Shown: positions 1-10,880 of the stretch, piece by piece
Numbering within the stretch: position 1 is the first letter of the stretch
How the letters are laid out: the number at the start of each line of letters is the position of its first letter
NCBI GenBank assembly: GCA_036877525.1
Contig: JAZGTH010000104.1
Coordinates: forward strand, 1,143,501-1,207,500
Reading direction: 5' to 3'
Length of the DNA: 64,000 bases
Origin: Chromobotia macracanthus
Lineage: Eukaryota; Chordata; Actinopteri; Cypriniformes; Botiidae
Position numbers and translations under genes: made by a program
The notes under the pieces: generated by a model
Told to the model about the DNA's origin: nothing
Seen by the model: only the letters and a program-made list of their open reading frames with translations
The model's database searches: none

Positions 1-137
1 CGAGTTCACACTCACTTACGTTCACTCCAGAGTTTCTGTTCATTGGTTTTCCTGAAACTCAGGCACTGATTTGTTCTTGCTTGTCTGGACAAGCAGATAT
101 AATTACCTCTGAGAGAGTGTATGGTTAGTTTAAGCAT

Positions 138-140
<3 letters not shown>

Positions 141-180
<40 letters not shown>
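141..180. repeat. (TG)20 microsatellite
   Basis: Forty bases of perfect TG dinucleotide, seen directly. It is one of many dinucleotide tracts in the window. Confidence 0.97.
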
Positions 181-183
<3 letters not shown>

Positions 184-492
184 GAGTGTTGGTGTCCAAT
201 TTAGTCGGAAGTGTACAGACAACTAAGTTAGCATGTGAACCCTGTACTCTGTGTGATCAGTGTCTATGTCCGGTCAGACGGGAAGTTCAATGAGAGGCAA
301 GTGTGTGTGTGCGTGTGTTGTTTCTTTCCTTTACACTGACAATGGGGAGGTGTGTCACAGATTGTCACACCACTGAAAAATGAACTTCCTGTTCACTTAC
401 AAACAGCAGGAAGTCACAATCTGAAGACTGTGTGTGTGTGAGCAAGCGAGAGAGGGACAGAGATGAAATACTAGCTTACAATTGCACTGCAG

Positions 493-655
493 AGTTAGTT
501 CACCCAAAAATGACACTTCTGTCATCATTTATTCGTCCTCACACGTTCCTTTCTTCCACAGAACACAAAAGCAGAATTTTATCTCAGGCACCATTCACTT
601 CCATTGCATCTTTCAATACAATGAAAGTGAATAAGGACCAGAGCTGTCAGTCACT
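493..655 (+). mobile_element. Decayed Angel-like MITE fragment
   Basis: The text 'AGTTCACCCAAAAATGACA..TTCTGTCATCATTTATTC' and, further on, 'CCACAGAACACAAAAG' and 'CCATTCACTTCCATTG' follow the order of an abundant cyprinid inverted-repeat element, probably Angel. Better copies lie at 22,073 and 55,783. The distal half is diverged and no target duplication is visible. The family name is from memory and should be checked. Confidence 0.65.
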
Positions 656-1152
656 AATCTTGTGCTAAACAATCTCCTGTTGTTCTGTTGTGTATGCATG
701 CAGAATATATGCATACTACTCACAGTATGCATACTACAAAATGCTTTGCTAAACATCTTCAGGGTCTCGAAACACAGTCAGTCATTAATCTGATCTGGTA
801 GTTAAATGGTTAATTATGTCGTTTTAAGAACACATTCTATCACGTATCTACTACAGAACTGCAAGTATGTACTTTTTCTTTCTCTGTAGAACGCTCATTC
901 ATTCTCTGCATTTCCACACATTGTGTGCTTAGTTTATGACTCTTTCCACCTTTACGTAGTGTTACGGAGAGAGACAGAGAGAGAAATAGAAAACAAGCCA
1001 GAGGAAGACAGGCATACAGAGATAAAGAAGAATGAAAGAGAGAGAGAGAAGGAGGGGTGGAGGTGAAGGGCTGGTCACAGTATCACAGGGTGAACATCAG
1101 CACAGGGGGCCGAGGGTGGACTTCATTTTTCAGCCACTCTCCATTATCTGTC

Positions 1153-1154
1153 TG

Positions 1155-1197
<43 letters not shown>

Positions 1198-1203
1198 TTC
1201 TCT
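1153..1203. repeat. (TC)n microsatellite
   Basis: A TC tract of about 50 bases with one TG interruption near its end. It is a polypyrimidine run on the plus strand. Confidence 0.95.
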
Positions 1204-1318
1204 AATACTTAAGCATTAAAGTTTGAGAGGCTGTGATATATTGTAAATAAAGTCACAGCTGAAGGGTGCTGTCAGGCATGATCACTGTTTGATCATTTTA
1301 ACAACAAAAACAATAGTA

Positions 1319-1445
1319 TTAAAGCTACAATCCGTAACCTTTTTTCGGTTTAAAGGAACAAAAATCAGTTATTGAACAATTTATTGAGCAAGTACGTGAG
1401 TGTTTATCACAAAGAAATTACCTCACCCTGATTCACAACACAGAA
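1319..1445 (+). mobile_element. TTAAAG-family MITE, truncated copy
   Basis: It starts with 'TTAAAGCTACAATCCGTAACC' and continues 'AAAAATCAGTTATTG..TTGAGCAAGTAC..CACCCTGATTCACAACA', matching the left half of the complete copies at 17,088-17,370 and, inverted, at 36,751-37,028. The right terminus is missing, so the copy is broken. Confidence 0.75.
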
Positions 1446-2123
1446 ACATAAAACATACATAAATGTTATTTATTTATATATATATTTTTTTTACTGGTTC
1501 AGAATAATTATTTCCTGGTTCAGAATAATATAAGTATAATATTACACCAGTTAGTATAACTACCTTCTATCCTTCATCATCATTCACACTTGTTTCATTA
1601 ATTCAGTTTCAAAGCGGGTTCAATGTTAATTAGCAAATGAAGAGATTAAAGTAATTTCTCTGTGTCTGAGACTACACGTGTGCAGATGAGAAAGAAGACT
1701 TTTATCATGACATTGAATCTCTGATCTACGTGCATGCATACACACACACTCACTCACACCACAGACAGACGCAGGGGCTGTAAACAGATTGATTATAATG
1801 AGAGACAGAATGACACAGAGTGAGGAAACGCAGTGTTTGGAGGATTGAGGTATGAGGCACCTCTTTCATTCATTAGCAGCACTGCCTTCATTACACTGTT
1901 AATATCATATCAGTGTCATTACACTGAAGCTGTAATAGAGACGGAGGTAAAGAAACACAGAGATGAGAGTGAGAGAATGAAACGCTTCAAATGCATTTCT
2001 ATACTGTTAATTACCTGCCTGATTCTGTGTGTGTGTGTTAAACTGCTTTAATGCATGTATAACAGTTTGTGTGTATGAACGTTCGTTCTGTCTGTTGTGT
2101 GTATGAGTGTGTGTTTGTAACAG

Positions 2124-2231
2124 GGATGAAAAACTGGCCCACTGGGAGCAACAAGAGTTTCCCCATGGACCAGTCGACTTGTGGACCGGATGTCCAGATC
2201 CAATTCAAGTGAATGCTGGCTGGGAATCACA
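2124..2231 (+). CDS. Candidate internal exon, unknown product
   Basis: An acceptor (TGTGTTTGTAACAG) precedes and a good donor (CACA|GTAAGTG) follows a 108-base segment. One frame is open throughout: one base, then 35 codons beginning DEKLAHWEQQEF and ending VNAGWES, then two bases. The other two plus frames contain stops. No domain is recognised, and the chance of one open frame over 36 codons is not small. The polypyrimidine tract is weak and GT-rich. It could equally be a non-coding RNA exon or a chance pairing of splice-like sites. Confidence 0.22.
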
Positions 2232-3061
2232 GTAAGTGACGTGTTTAAAATGGTTCAAATTAAAAATGTGCCTGCAGCTAAATAAGATTAAAATAAACAG
2301 ACGTGTCACTGTATAATATTCTGAAATATACTCTTACTTTTAAAAAAGCTGTTCTTTTTAAAAGAGTCGTAAATGTTTAATTCAGTTTCACATTTGTAAA
2401 GTTGACGGTTTATACTGTTTGTTATAATACTAGATTTGTGTCATTATGTGCACAACCACTCAAAAATCTGGACACACTAGACTGAATTGATGTTTCTCAT
2501 CTTCTCAACATTTTGACCTTCAAGCTAACTGTAAAATATGAAAAACAATATAATAAAAATGGATAAAGCAATGCATGTAAAGAGATCTTTATTATAGCTG
2601 TGTCTTTGTGAATGTAAATGTTGCAGGGCTGGTAAAGTTGTGGTCTAGTTTTTGTTAACATTAAAAATGAAAACACACACACACACACTCCTGTCAGCTG
2701 TTAACCAGATGCTTCTCAATGCAACACACATGTAATAATGTTACTTGAGTGATGACTGTGTGCATGTGTGTGTGTGTGTTTGTAAGAAATGCATACAGAG
2801 AGAAAGCTTTAGATCTTCCTGTAATTTCACACACATTTAATACAAACACACAGATCTGCAGTGATTGTCTGGATACAGACAGATGTGGATATAAAAACAT
2901 TTCTGTGAGAATGGAAACATAAATCAAACTGAAACGTGACCGATGAGGAGCAAACCAGAAGAAAGAGTAAAAAACTGAAACGATGTGCCTTCTCTCTCTG
3001 ATACCATATGGATAACATTCTCACCAGCCTAATGGTAACTGAACGAGCTGCCTAGAAATAT

Positions 3062-3063
<2 letters not shown>

Positions 3064-3108
<45 letters not shown>

Positions 3109-3148
3109 CACACACCTCAAACACACACCTCAAACACACACACACAAG
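3064..3148. repeat. (CT)n tract joined to CA-rich 13-mers
   Basis: About 42 bases of CT dinucleotide run directly into two to three imperfect copies of a 13-mer (CAAACACACACCT). Confidence 0.93.
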
Positions 3149-3762
3149 AACTTCTGCAGCAATCTCACATTTCTGACACAGGTGTTTGCCATCCTGTCGG
3201 TTATCACACACACAGGAATGCTTTGCCCTGTAGTGTCTACATGTGCTTGTGTGTGTGTGAGTCTGAAACACTTAAGCCAGCATTCCATTCTAATGTCGCC
3301 GACACAAGTGGAACCAATTTTGAGAGTGAACTTGATGAAACGTAAATGATAAATGTTGATAAAATACTTTACAAATAAACACCACCAGTCTGAGGCATTT
3401 AAGAGGACCTGTGCAGGTTCCAGTAAAACTGGACTGGGACCCTCACACAGCAGGTGTCCTCCATCTCAACACCTCATGCTTGTCCTCTGTCTGTCCTGAC
3501 TTTGACATCTACATGACCTGACCTCTAAACCTCAGGAGGACTGCGTGCAGAACCATCACTTGTACAGATTGTTCTAAGTGCGTTTACAACAAAACAATTG
3601 ATCTAATATTGGGAATACCTCCACTTCAATAAGAATAATGTAAGCAGGACATAAATTGTGTGACTAAGGCCCATACCAGAAAACCTTCAGTTCAAGACAG
3701 CAAGAACATGAGAGGAGATCATGAAAAGATTACAAAGAAAGAGTGTTAAAGGTATATAAAAG

Positions 3763-3895
3763 TTAAAGCTGCAATCTGTAACTTTTGCCTCTCTATTGCC
3801 ATCTCTGCCAAACTGACATTTCCCGGAAAATCAGACCCGACAACTCAAATTATAAATCATTATTATACTAACTTATTTACTGAATGATCAAAGAT
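3763..3895 (-). mobile_element. TTAAAG-family MITE, truncated copy
   Basis: It begins 'TTAAAGCTGCAATCTGTAAC' and shares 'CTCTATTGCCATCTCTG' and 'AATCAGACCCGACAACTCAAAT' with the full-length copy at 36,751. Similarity fades after about 3,880. Orientation is opposite to the copy at 1,319. Confidence 0.75.
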
Positions 3896-4094
3896 GTATC
3901 TCTTTTGTAAAAACCATTCATTGACTCAGCTCATTTTTCAGAAACAGTGTGTGTGTCTGCAGGAGCAGAACTGTGTATCTGTCACATGCTCAGACTGACC
4001 TTCCAACTCACTTTTTAATAATCCCTAGAAGTTTAAAATAACTTTAAACTGAGACTATGTTTAATCTCCCATAATGCACTTCCACCAGTAGCCT

Positions 4095-4098
<4 letters not shown>

Positions 4099-4130
<32 letters not shown>

Positions 4131-4143
4131 AAGAGAGAGAGAG
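4099..4143. repeat. (GA)n microsatellite
   Basis: A GA tract with one CAA interruption. It ends in TAGGTGAGT, which resembles a splice donor but has no supported exon. Confidence 0.95.
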
Positions 4144-5829
4144 TAGGTGAGTTATGGCTGATGTTCTGGTGTTTCCCCGGCACATCTGCATTATATAAAC
4201 ACCAACCCCCCGACACACACACACTCACACACGGCTGTATCTGTTTTTGACCTCACTGTAAATGCTCATTCAGATTAGGAAATCCTCGCCCCACTTTATA
4301 TAGCATTTATTTTCATTTACAGACAGCCAGTGTGTGTGTGTGTGTGTGATAGATACTCTGCTCGTTCTGTCCATGTGTGTGCTGTGGAGTGTGTAACCAC
4401 ACAGCAGCCTCAGTTAAATTCCACTTTTTATCCACACATCATCAATACATGCAGCACACACGACAGACTGAAAGCTCACAGCCGCCACCGGCCCCTGAAG
4501 CCCCCGAGTGCTCACAGTAACCTTCAGCTACAGCTGAAGCCGCATTCACCCTCCTGCACATCTGCAACTCCTGCAGGGTCAGACACTCTGATTGGCTGAG
4601 CTCTTTCCCATCAACCAATCAAAAATCAGGATGCTGAAAGACAGGCACGTTGACGTTGTGCGACATGTCTATAAAACCTTAAAACATTTTGAGATTTAAT
4701 ATTTATAATATTCATATTTAACACAAAAAAGATGAAAAACACAAAATATAAAGGTATAAAAAAAAACTAAGAAGAGCCTCACAAGGTTTTATTCCCTAAA
4801 TAGCAATAAAATAAAATGTTAAATGTTAATAAAAATGTTATCAAAAGGATAAAATAGCAATGTTTCGATCAATGGAGATCTATGCCAGACGATAATTAAT
4901 ATTTATAATTATGAATATTTCTGATTCTGATTTTGTTAATATATAGTTTTAGCATAAAGGTCTTTGTGTCCATCTTAAAAACCATTCCTTTAATGCATAT
5001 CATGTACGAGAATAAATGTACATACAAGAATAAACATCATCTTACTGTTTTCATCTGCGATTATTAATTATTGAAAGCATTTGATTGTTTAAAGTCTTAT
5101 AACTTGGCTGACACGTTCATCATTTTTCCTTTATTTAGTGACACTCTATGAAGACACAAAGATCTGTGTGTTTGTTTACAGCTGTGTGTGTCAAAACTCC
5201 GGTTACATTCCGAGCGAGGTCACGGCTGGGTCATGAAGGGGTCAGAGGTTCGAGTGTGTGTGAGCAGAAGAATGTTAGAGGCCCTCTGCCCATCAGTCTG
5301 CAGTGAAGGGAGGAACAGACCGCAGGGTGGGCGGAGGTGAAGGATGGGAGTTCGGGGTGAAGGGGAGGTGAAGGGGCGCTCAGGGAAGGTCAAACTGTGG
5401 TCAAATACAAAACACACACACAGTGGAACCCGTCGTCCAGTTACCCTCCATTCCTACTCAACACAATTTCCTTTTCACAAACCTCTCTCTCTCACACACA
5501 TAAAGACATAAAGCCCTGGGGACTATTTTTAGTTTCTGAGCAGGAAGAAAATGCATGCATTAGGCCTGCACGGGTATGTGGGTGGCATCTCGCCCTCCTC
5601 TCGCCCTGTACAATGACGCCTGAATCCAAATGAATGGGACGTCTGAACGCAGAACACACATCCTAAACTGGGCTCAATGCACAAAGCACCGTCTTCTCTT
5701 CCAGACTGGCACCTAGCAGAAGACCCCTGCTGTCCTGAACACCCTCAACCACCCATAATTTGACCCTCCAGCTCCAACGGCTAAAAAATGAGACTGATCT
5801 CTGACCTGGCGACGTTCTCTCTCTCTCTC

Positions 5830-6010
5830 TTTCTGTGGGTGCAGATGAGGACCCACAAATCAGGCGTTCTGTGCCAAGCGTGTGTAAGGAGGAGGCCGAG
5901 ATCCTGCTTTACTGGCACACTCAGTATTTATGCTGCTTCTCTGCCATGTTAATCAGGATTAAGTGTACCTGAGTGTGGAGTTGACATGTAACACCTTCTT
6001 AATGTGCATG
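5830..6010. promoter_or_regulatory. Possible conserved non-coding element
   Basis: After a (CT)n-rich run, this block has a balanced, complex composition: 'AAATCAGGCGTTCTGTGCC', 'CAGTATTTATGCTGCTTCTC', 'GCCATGTTAATCAGGATTAAG'. The appearance resembles fish regulatory elements with homeodomain-type TTAATC/GATTAA cores. The call is by eye only and needs alignment to another fish. Confidence 0.25.
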
Positions 6011-6695
6011 CGTCACTTAAGAGGATGCGAGTAGTATCTGTACTTTGCCTCTCGTCCTGTGTGAGCCTATTGGTAATGTAAATGTGTATTTCAGTAATAC
6101 AGCTAAATAGGAGGGTTTCGGTTACCAGCCTTTTTATTTAAATATGAATTCCATGTCTGCAAAACAAACATGTTTAATGAAATATTGATAACTAACCGAT
6201 ATTGAATTGAAACCATAAGAATTAAACCACCAACTTGGTCACACACACACGCACACACCCATATATGACATACACATGTATATATTGTATATGTGTGTTT
6301 AGTGTTTACAGTATCTATACACACAAACACACACAGCAGCTTTGTTACACATACTAACCAATGCTCATAAAACAAAATTTCTGCCATTGGAAATGTATTT
6401 GAAGGTTTTTAATTCACAAAACGATGTATTTTGTTGTATAAAAACAGAAATTACAGACAGTAACTCAGTTTGGTTGTGTGTGTCCCATAAGAACTTGCTG
6501 AGTTGATATTTGTGTCTCCGCTGGATGAGCATTAATGTGTTTCATTGTGATTTTGACAGTAAAAATGACGGTCTTTTATTGTTCCAGTCTATGAGGAGCA
6601 ATATCTTCATGTCATCTCTAATGTTCTCCACACTCTGATGACAGACAGCAGAGAACAGAAGAGGAAGAGTGAACCCTCAAAACGTCTTCTGAGAG

Positions 6696-7018
6696 TCCCA
6701 GCTAAAAATTTTAAATTGTAAGAACGTTTCCTTAATGTTTTATTAAATAAAAACATTAAAAATGTTATTTTAAAAGTTTTAGAACCTTCAAAGCATTGTA
6801 TTAACATAATTGCTTGGTAATAGGAACATTATTTAAATTTCTGTAACACAATTTCTGTAAAACGTTCCACTAACTACATAAGAATAACTTTTTGATATAC
6901 CATATATAACATTATGAAAATGTTTTACTAACATTACTGGAAGAACATTTTATGATGGCTTTAAAATAGCTTTTAGAGAACAATAGCCAACGTTCTGAGA
7001 ACGTCCGCTGTTAGCTGA
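6696..7018. mobile_element. AGCTAACA-family MITE, copy 1
   Basis: It runs from 'TCCCAGCTAA' to 'TGTTAGCTGAGG', about 323 bases. The AT-rich body is full of AACGTTC, AACATT and AATGTT words, as in the copies at 17,967 and 49,328. There is no coding capacity. Similar length and shared ends in three copies show that it is a family. Confidence 0.75.
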
Positions 7019-8397
7019 GGAGGGAGAGAAAAATTTGACTCTGAGTTCCATAATTGTTGTTTACCTCTCCATGTCCTCTGATCTAACAAAAATCTGTCAT
7101 CTGGTGTGTGTGTGTGTGTGTGTGTGGTTTATGTATGCCCATGTTTAAGACATTCTCATCTCTAGCAATCATATTTATGTTTTTACTTCAATCATGTGAA
7201 AAATTACATAAAGCTCTCTCACACACACACCCCTCCGCAGGTGGTCTCTTATGCCACTGGAAGGGAATACACACCCTCGCTCTCACATCCCACCGTGTTA
7301 CGCCAACAAAACTGAAGACAAAAGCATTTTCATTACAGAAATCCTTTCTGCCTCGGAGACGCACACCTTTACACACTTGTGAGCAGCACACACGCCCTAT
7401 AAACCAGACAGACAGGAGCCAAACACAGACAGAAAAGCATCCACACAGAAGCTAAATCCCTGTTCACACACAACACTGAACACACACATTTTAGTGACAT
7501 CTCTGTTGCGTTGACATTTGTTGGTATAATGCATTTCAATCACAGCACCACTGAAAGAGCAGTTTTCAGAAGCTCTGCTGAAATAATGTCTCAGATAGAG
7601 AAGACACAACACACTCAGTGATGGAGACCCTGCTGTTCACCTGAGGCTGGATCACAGACTGCTGCCTGTTTAACAGCAACTCATTTGTTGTTGTTGTTTT
7701 TTATTTGATGTTGTCGTGTTTACATGTCAGATTTGCGTGAGAAAGGAAGCAAACAGCGATTCGGAAGCTCAACTGTACAAACAAACACGCAAACATTCCC
7801 AGTTTTACTTTCATGCAGATTCAGGATCAGGAATGCATTTTTTTTAGACTAACATTAATGCATTAAAACATAAATCAGCCTATATATCATCTACAAACAT
7901 GGATCTATTTTTTTTTATTTTAAGTCTATTTCAATTTTAATTCTATTTGTCGAATAAATGGTTCAGGGGACAGAAATGATACGTTCCTTTAATCCAATAA
8001 TACAAGCAAAATGAATTACAAATATAATTATATTTTTATAGGGATATAAAATCATTTCGTGCCTTCTGCAGCAAAACCAAATGAAAACTGCCTGTAAAAA
8101 GACAAAAACCAAAACAACCGCAGAGTTTGAGTTTCTTAACCAGCGAGTCAAATGCAGGAGAAGTTTCGTCCAACTTTTAAAATCACAAATTAATCCATTA
8201 AAATCCGCATTTAATACATTAACATTACAAAAGAAAAGTTATGAGTTATGACGCAGTAATTTGTAATAAATATTATACAATACAATACAGAAAATAATGT
8301 TTTTAAACTACGCAGTCAATTTGTATATCGATTACAAATTTAAAAAGCAGGTTAAACTGTGCGATTAAAATAGATTCATATAAATACAAAATGAACA

Positions 8398-8399
8398 TT

Positions 8400-8446
<47 letters not shown>
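8398..8446. repeat. (TAA)n trinucleotide microsatellite
   Basis: About sixteen perfect TAA units, seen directly. Confidence 0.97.
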
Positions 8447-8448
<2 letters not shown>

Positions 8449-9254
8449 TGACAACATCCAAACCTCGGAAAACTCTCGTTTTGATATATTTATATTTATA
8501 TATTTTTTATGGACACACACCCTAAAACCATATTTTTAATACTCATAAGGCAGGAAAACATTGTCGTACAATCTATCAATATAATGCAAACATTTTCTCG
8601 GGTATCAGACGACTTTTTAACTTTATTTATCGATACCAAACCACACTGCAGATGCAAACAGACTTGCGCGTTATTTGATTGAACATTGTCTGGTTAAGAT
8701 CAAACTAGCGTGTAAATATTCGCTCATTGTGCTTGTTTATTTGCTCAGTGAACAAATAAAACCCATATAATCTTATTTGCCTCATTTTGATGCTGTTTTA
8801 AATGCATCAGAGTGTTTTTTCAGGGGCTCTTCACACGGCCGGCGTCCCACATCAGCACGTCACACTCCGGCCTCAACTGCGCCACCTGCCGCTCATTCAC
8901 CTCCACTGCAGCCCGACTCTCAATACAAGACAAACAACAGCCAATGCATCAACTTCATGATTTCCTAACTTCACAAGACAGACATTTAAAAATTGCACTT
9001 TTGTAATCCGCAACAGTGTTTGAGGCAAAGGCCCAACACATATTTTACCCCTCGGCTTCATTAAGAGACTCATAAATATTTCAGCTCTCAGAATAGCGGA
9101 TTGTCAATACATCAGAAGTGACGGACACTCTTCGCTGCTTTCTGATATTCTCTAATGATCAAGCAGACACGACTCTGATTTATTGTTTCCGACAAATGTG
9201 TCCGGATCTTTTTGGCTGTTGATGGACGAGGTTATAAATAAAAGCTCTTTCTGA

Positions 9255-9342
9255 TCTACTGTACGTCTACTGTACGTCTACTGTACGTCTACTGTACGTC
9301 TACTGTACGTCTGCTGTACGTCTGCTGTACGTCTACTGTACG
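9255..9342. repeat. 11-bp tandem repeat, 8 copies
   Basis: The unit TCTACTGTACG occurs eight times; units six and seven carry A-to-G (TCTGCTGTACG). Every unit holds a GTAC palindrome and, across the junction, a CpG. It lies about 1 kb upstream of the candidate first exon. Confidence 0.96.
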
Positions 9343-9779
9343 TTCCTCTTCTCACCTGGACGATAATAAATGATCCTAAAACAGCTCTTAAATACATGTG
9401 AGGTTCAATGACAGGCCCTGAAATGCAAAAACGTTTTGATGGTGCATTTAAAATGACATCCGCATAGAGGATGATGTTAACTTTAATCGTTCAATTCATC
9501 TCAGCCTGTTTATGTTTATTGAGGCATATGCGGACAACTTGCAGTGAAAAATAACTAATGAAATGCGCATGAAACTCTTTCTTTAGTGAAGATATAATGT
9601 AGCCAAAATGAAGAATTAACCAAAATGATTTAACTTATTTTGAGTATTTTTTATGTTTAGTATAAACCATAAGTTATATTTAAAGAATAAAATACAGAAT
9701 AGCAATTAAAACAGTTTGGCATTGATTTGTTTCAATTGAACAGCTGAAATGAAAGCACTAAAATAACCAAAAGTTATAA

Positions 9780-10640
9780 ACTTTACATCTTCTCATCTCA
9801 TTTCGACAGGTCTGTGTGAATGACAGAAAACAAAGTGAATCATCACCTCGTCATTTGCGCTATTTAACATTCACCTCGCACATTTATTTCGGGAATTTTT
9901 CGGGAATCGGATGCGATTATAATCATCATACAGGAGAGATGTCACGTTATTTACCCTCGTATTTAACACGCACCCACAGCCCGACAAATACCGCGTCAGA
10001 GACACGATAGAAAAGACGATCCGTCTGCTTTATTGTGGGAATTATCTTTAAACTTGCGTCCCATAAAAATAAAGCACGGGCTAATTATTGCTCGGATGGT
10101 GACAGAGAGCTCATAAGGTTCAATTATTGTCGGAAAAAGCGCTTACAACACGACATTGTGTTGAAATGGGGTGAGAATTTACTTTCTGTCGTTTTACAAA
10201 CAGCCTCGGATGGTCCTTTAAAAGAAATGCAGATGCATTTACTGCCTGTTTGACGAGATGATGAAAAGCATTTTTAATTCTCTTTCTATGGCTTTATAAG
10301 TGAGACGGGAATAAAGGTCCGTTTTTGGGTTGAATTAATGAAATGTTAAAAGCAGCAGCAATATTAAACACAGACGATCATTTTACTGCTTCTTTTAACC
10401 CCGTTTTTATCTGAAAAAACAAGCGCATCCTCCAATATGCATTATGAAGATAATAAAAGAGCGCCAATGGGAACTTAAAATGAAGAAGCAAAAGTAAATA
10501 ACGGGTTCAAATGAATTGTGCATCCTTCACATGCATTGCATCTAAAAATATCACCTATAACTTTACTGGAACCGTTCAAATGTAATGCAAGAAAAGAAAG
10601 ATCAAAAATTCAGTCTAATAATTCATTGCTGGAAATCTGC
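9780..10640 (+). promoter_or_regulatory. Candidate promoter region upstream of first exon
   Basis: This AT-rich stretch keeps many CpGs (TCGGGAATTTTTCGGGAATCG, TACCGCGTCAGAGACACG, GCACGGGC), unlike the CpG-poor surroundings, as expected of unmethylated promoter-proximal DNA. A TATA-like TTTATAA lies at 10,293-10,299. A forward CCAAT box (GCCAATGGG) lies near 10,463-10,471, just after an AATAAAAG at about 10,453. No transcription start can be fixed from sequence. Confidence 0.4.
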
Positions 10641-10880
10641 AGCGGATTTATGATCTGCTAGGTGTCCGACAAAAGCTGAAGGTTAAAACAGAAACAGGGA
10701 CCCGAGGGCCGGACTCTGCGGCTGCAGGTCGCGCCTTCCGCAGGGAGGGAGTTACAGAGAGCCGCGGAGAGACCGCGGAGGACGGAGCGGAGTGTGATTA
10801 TTACACGGATGACAAAAGGAGGAAGAAAATGATCACGATGCGATCTCATTGAAGGAGGAAGGTGATGATGATGATGTTTG
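10640..10880 (+). other. Candidate first exon: 5' UTR and start codons
   Basis: The GC- and CpG-rich tract (10,680-10,800) ends in the donor TTTG|GTAAGTGTG at 10,881, close to consensus. The last bases contain four ATG codons in a row (10,865, 10,868, 10,871, 10,874) followed by TTT and one base, so a protein starting here would begin MMMMF and leave a one-base phase. Upstream are short open frames at 10,650-10,661, 10,809-10,832 and 10,829-10,852, the last two overlapping as ATGA. The 5' end is unknown. It may belong to the candidate exons at 42.6 and 44.6 kb, or simply be the first exon of a large gene extending beyond the window. Confidence 0.45.

Larger units (their letters stand above)
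1..2123. other. Non-coding stretch with repeats
   Basis: No convincing gene. It holds a (TG)20 tract, a (TC)n tract near 1,155-1,203, a decayed Angel-like element and a truncated copy of a TTAAAG-type MITE, each listed separately. Short open frames here are not supported by splice signals or composition. A weak minus-strand exon candidate at 20-84 is discussed in the findings. Confidence 0.6.
2232..5829. other. Non-coding stretch with simple repeats
   Basis: No supported gene. It contains a (CT)n tract at 3,064-3,105 followed by imperfect copies of CAAACACACACCT to 3,148, a (GA)n tract at 4,099-4,143, (TG)n at 4,331-4,348, and a truncated TTAAAG-family MITE at 3,763. The remainder is AT-rich sequence in which I see nothing further. 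Confidence 0.6.
6010..9780. other. Non-coding stretch, MITE and simple repeats
   Basis: No gene seen. It contains an AGCTAACA-type MITE (6,696), a (TG)n tract (7,105-7,126), a (TAA)n tract (8,398) and the 11-bp tandem repeat (9,255). From about 8,600 the AT-rich sequence gains scattered CpGs as it approaches the candidate promoter. Confidence 0.55.

Noticed and set aside
5859..5900. A 39-base plus-strand microexon after CTTTCTGTGGGTGCAG, ending TGT|GTAAGG
   Set aside because: Signals exist but the pyrimidine tract is a (CT)n microsatellite and the segment is too short to judge.
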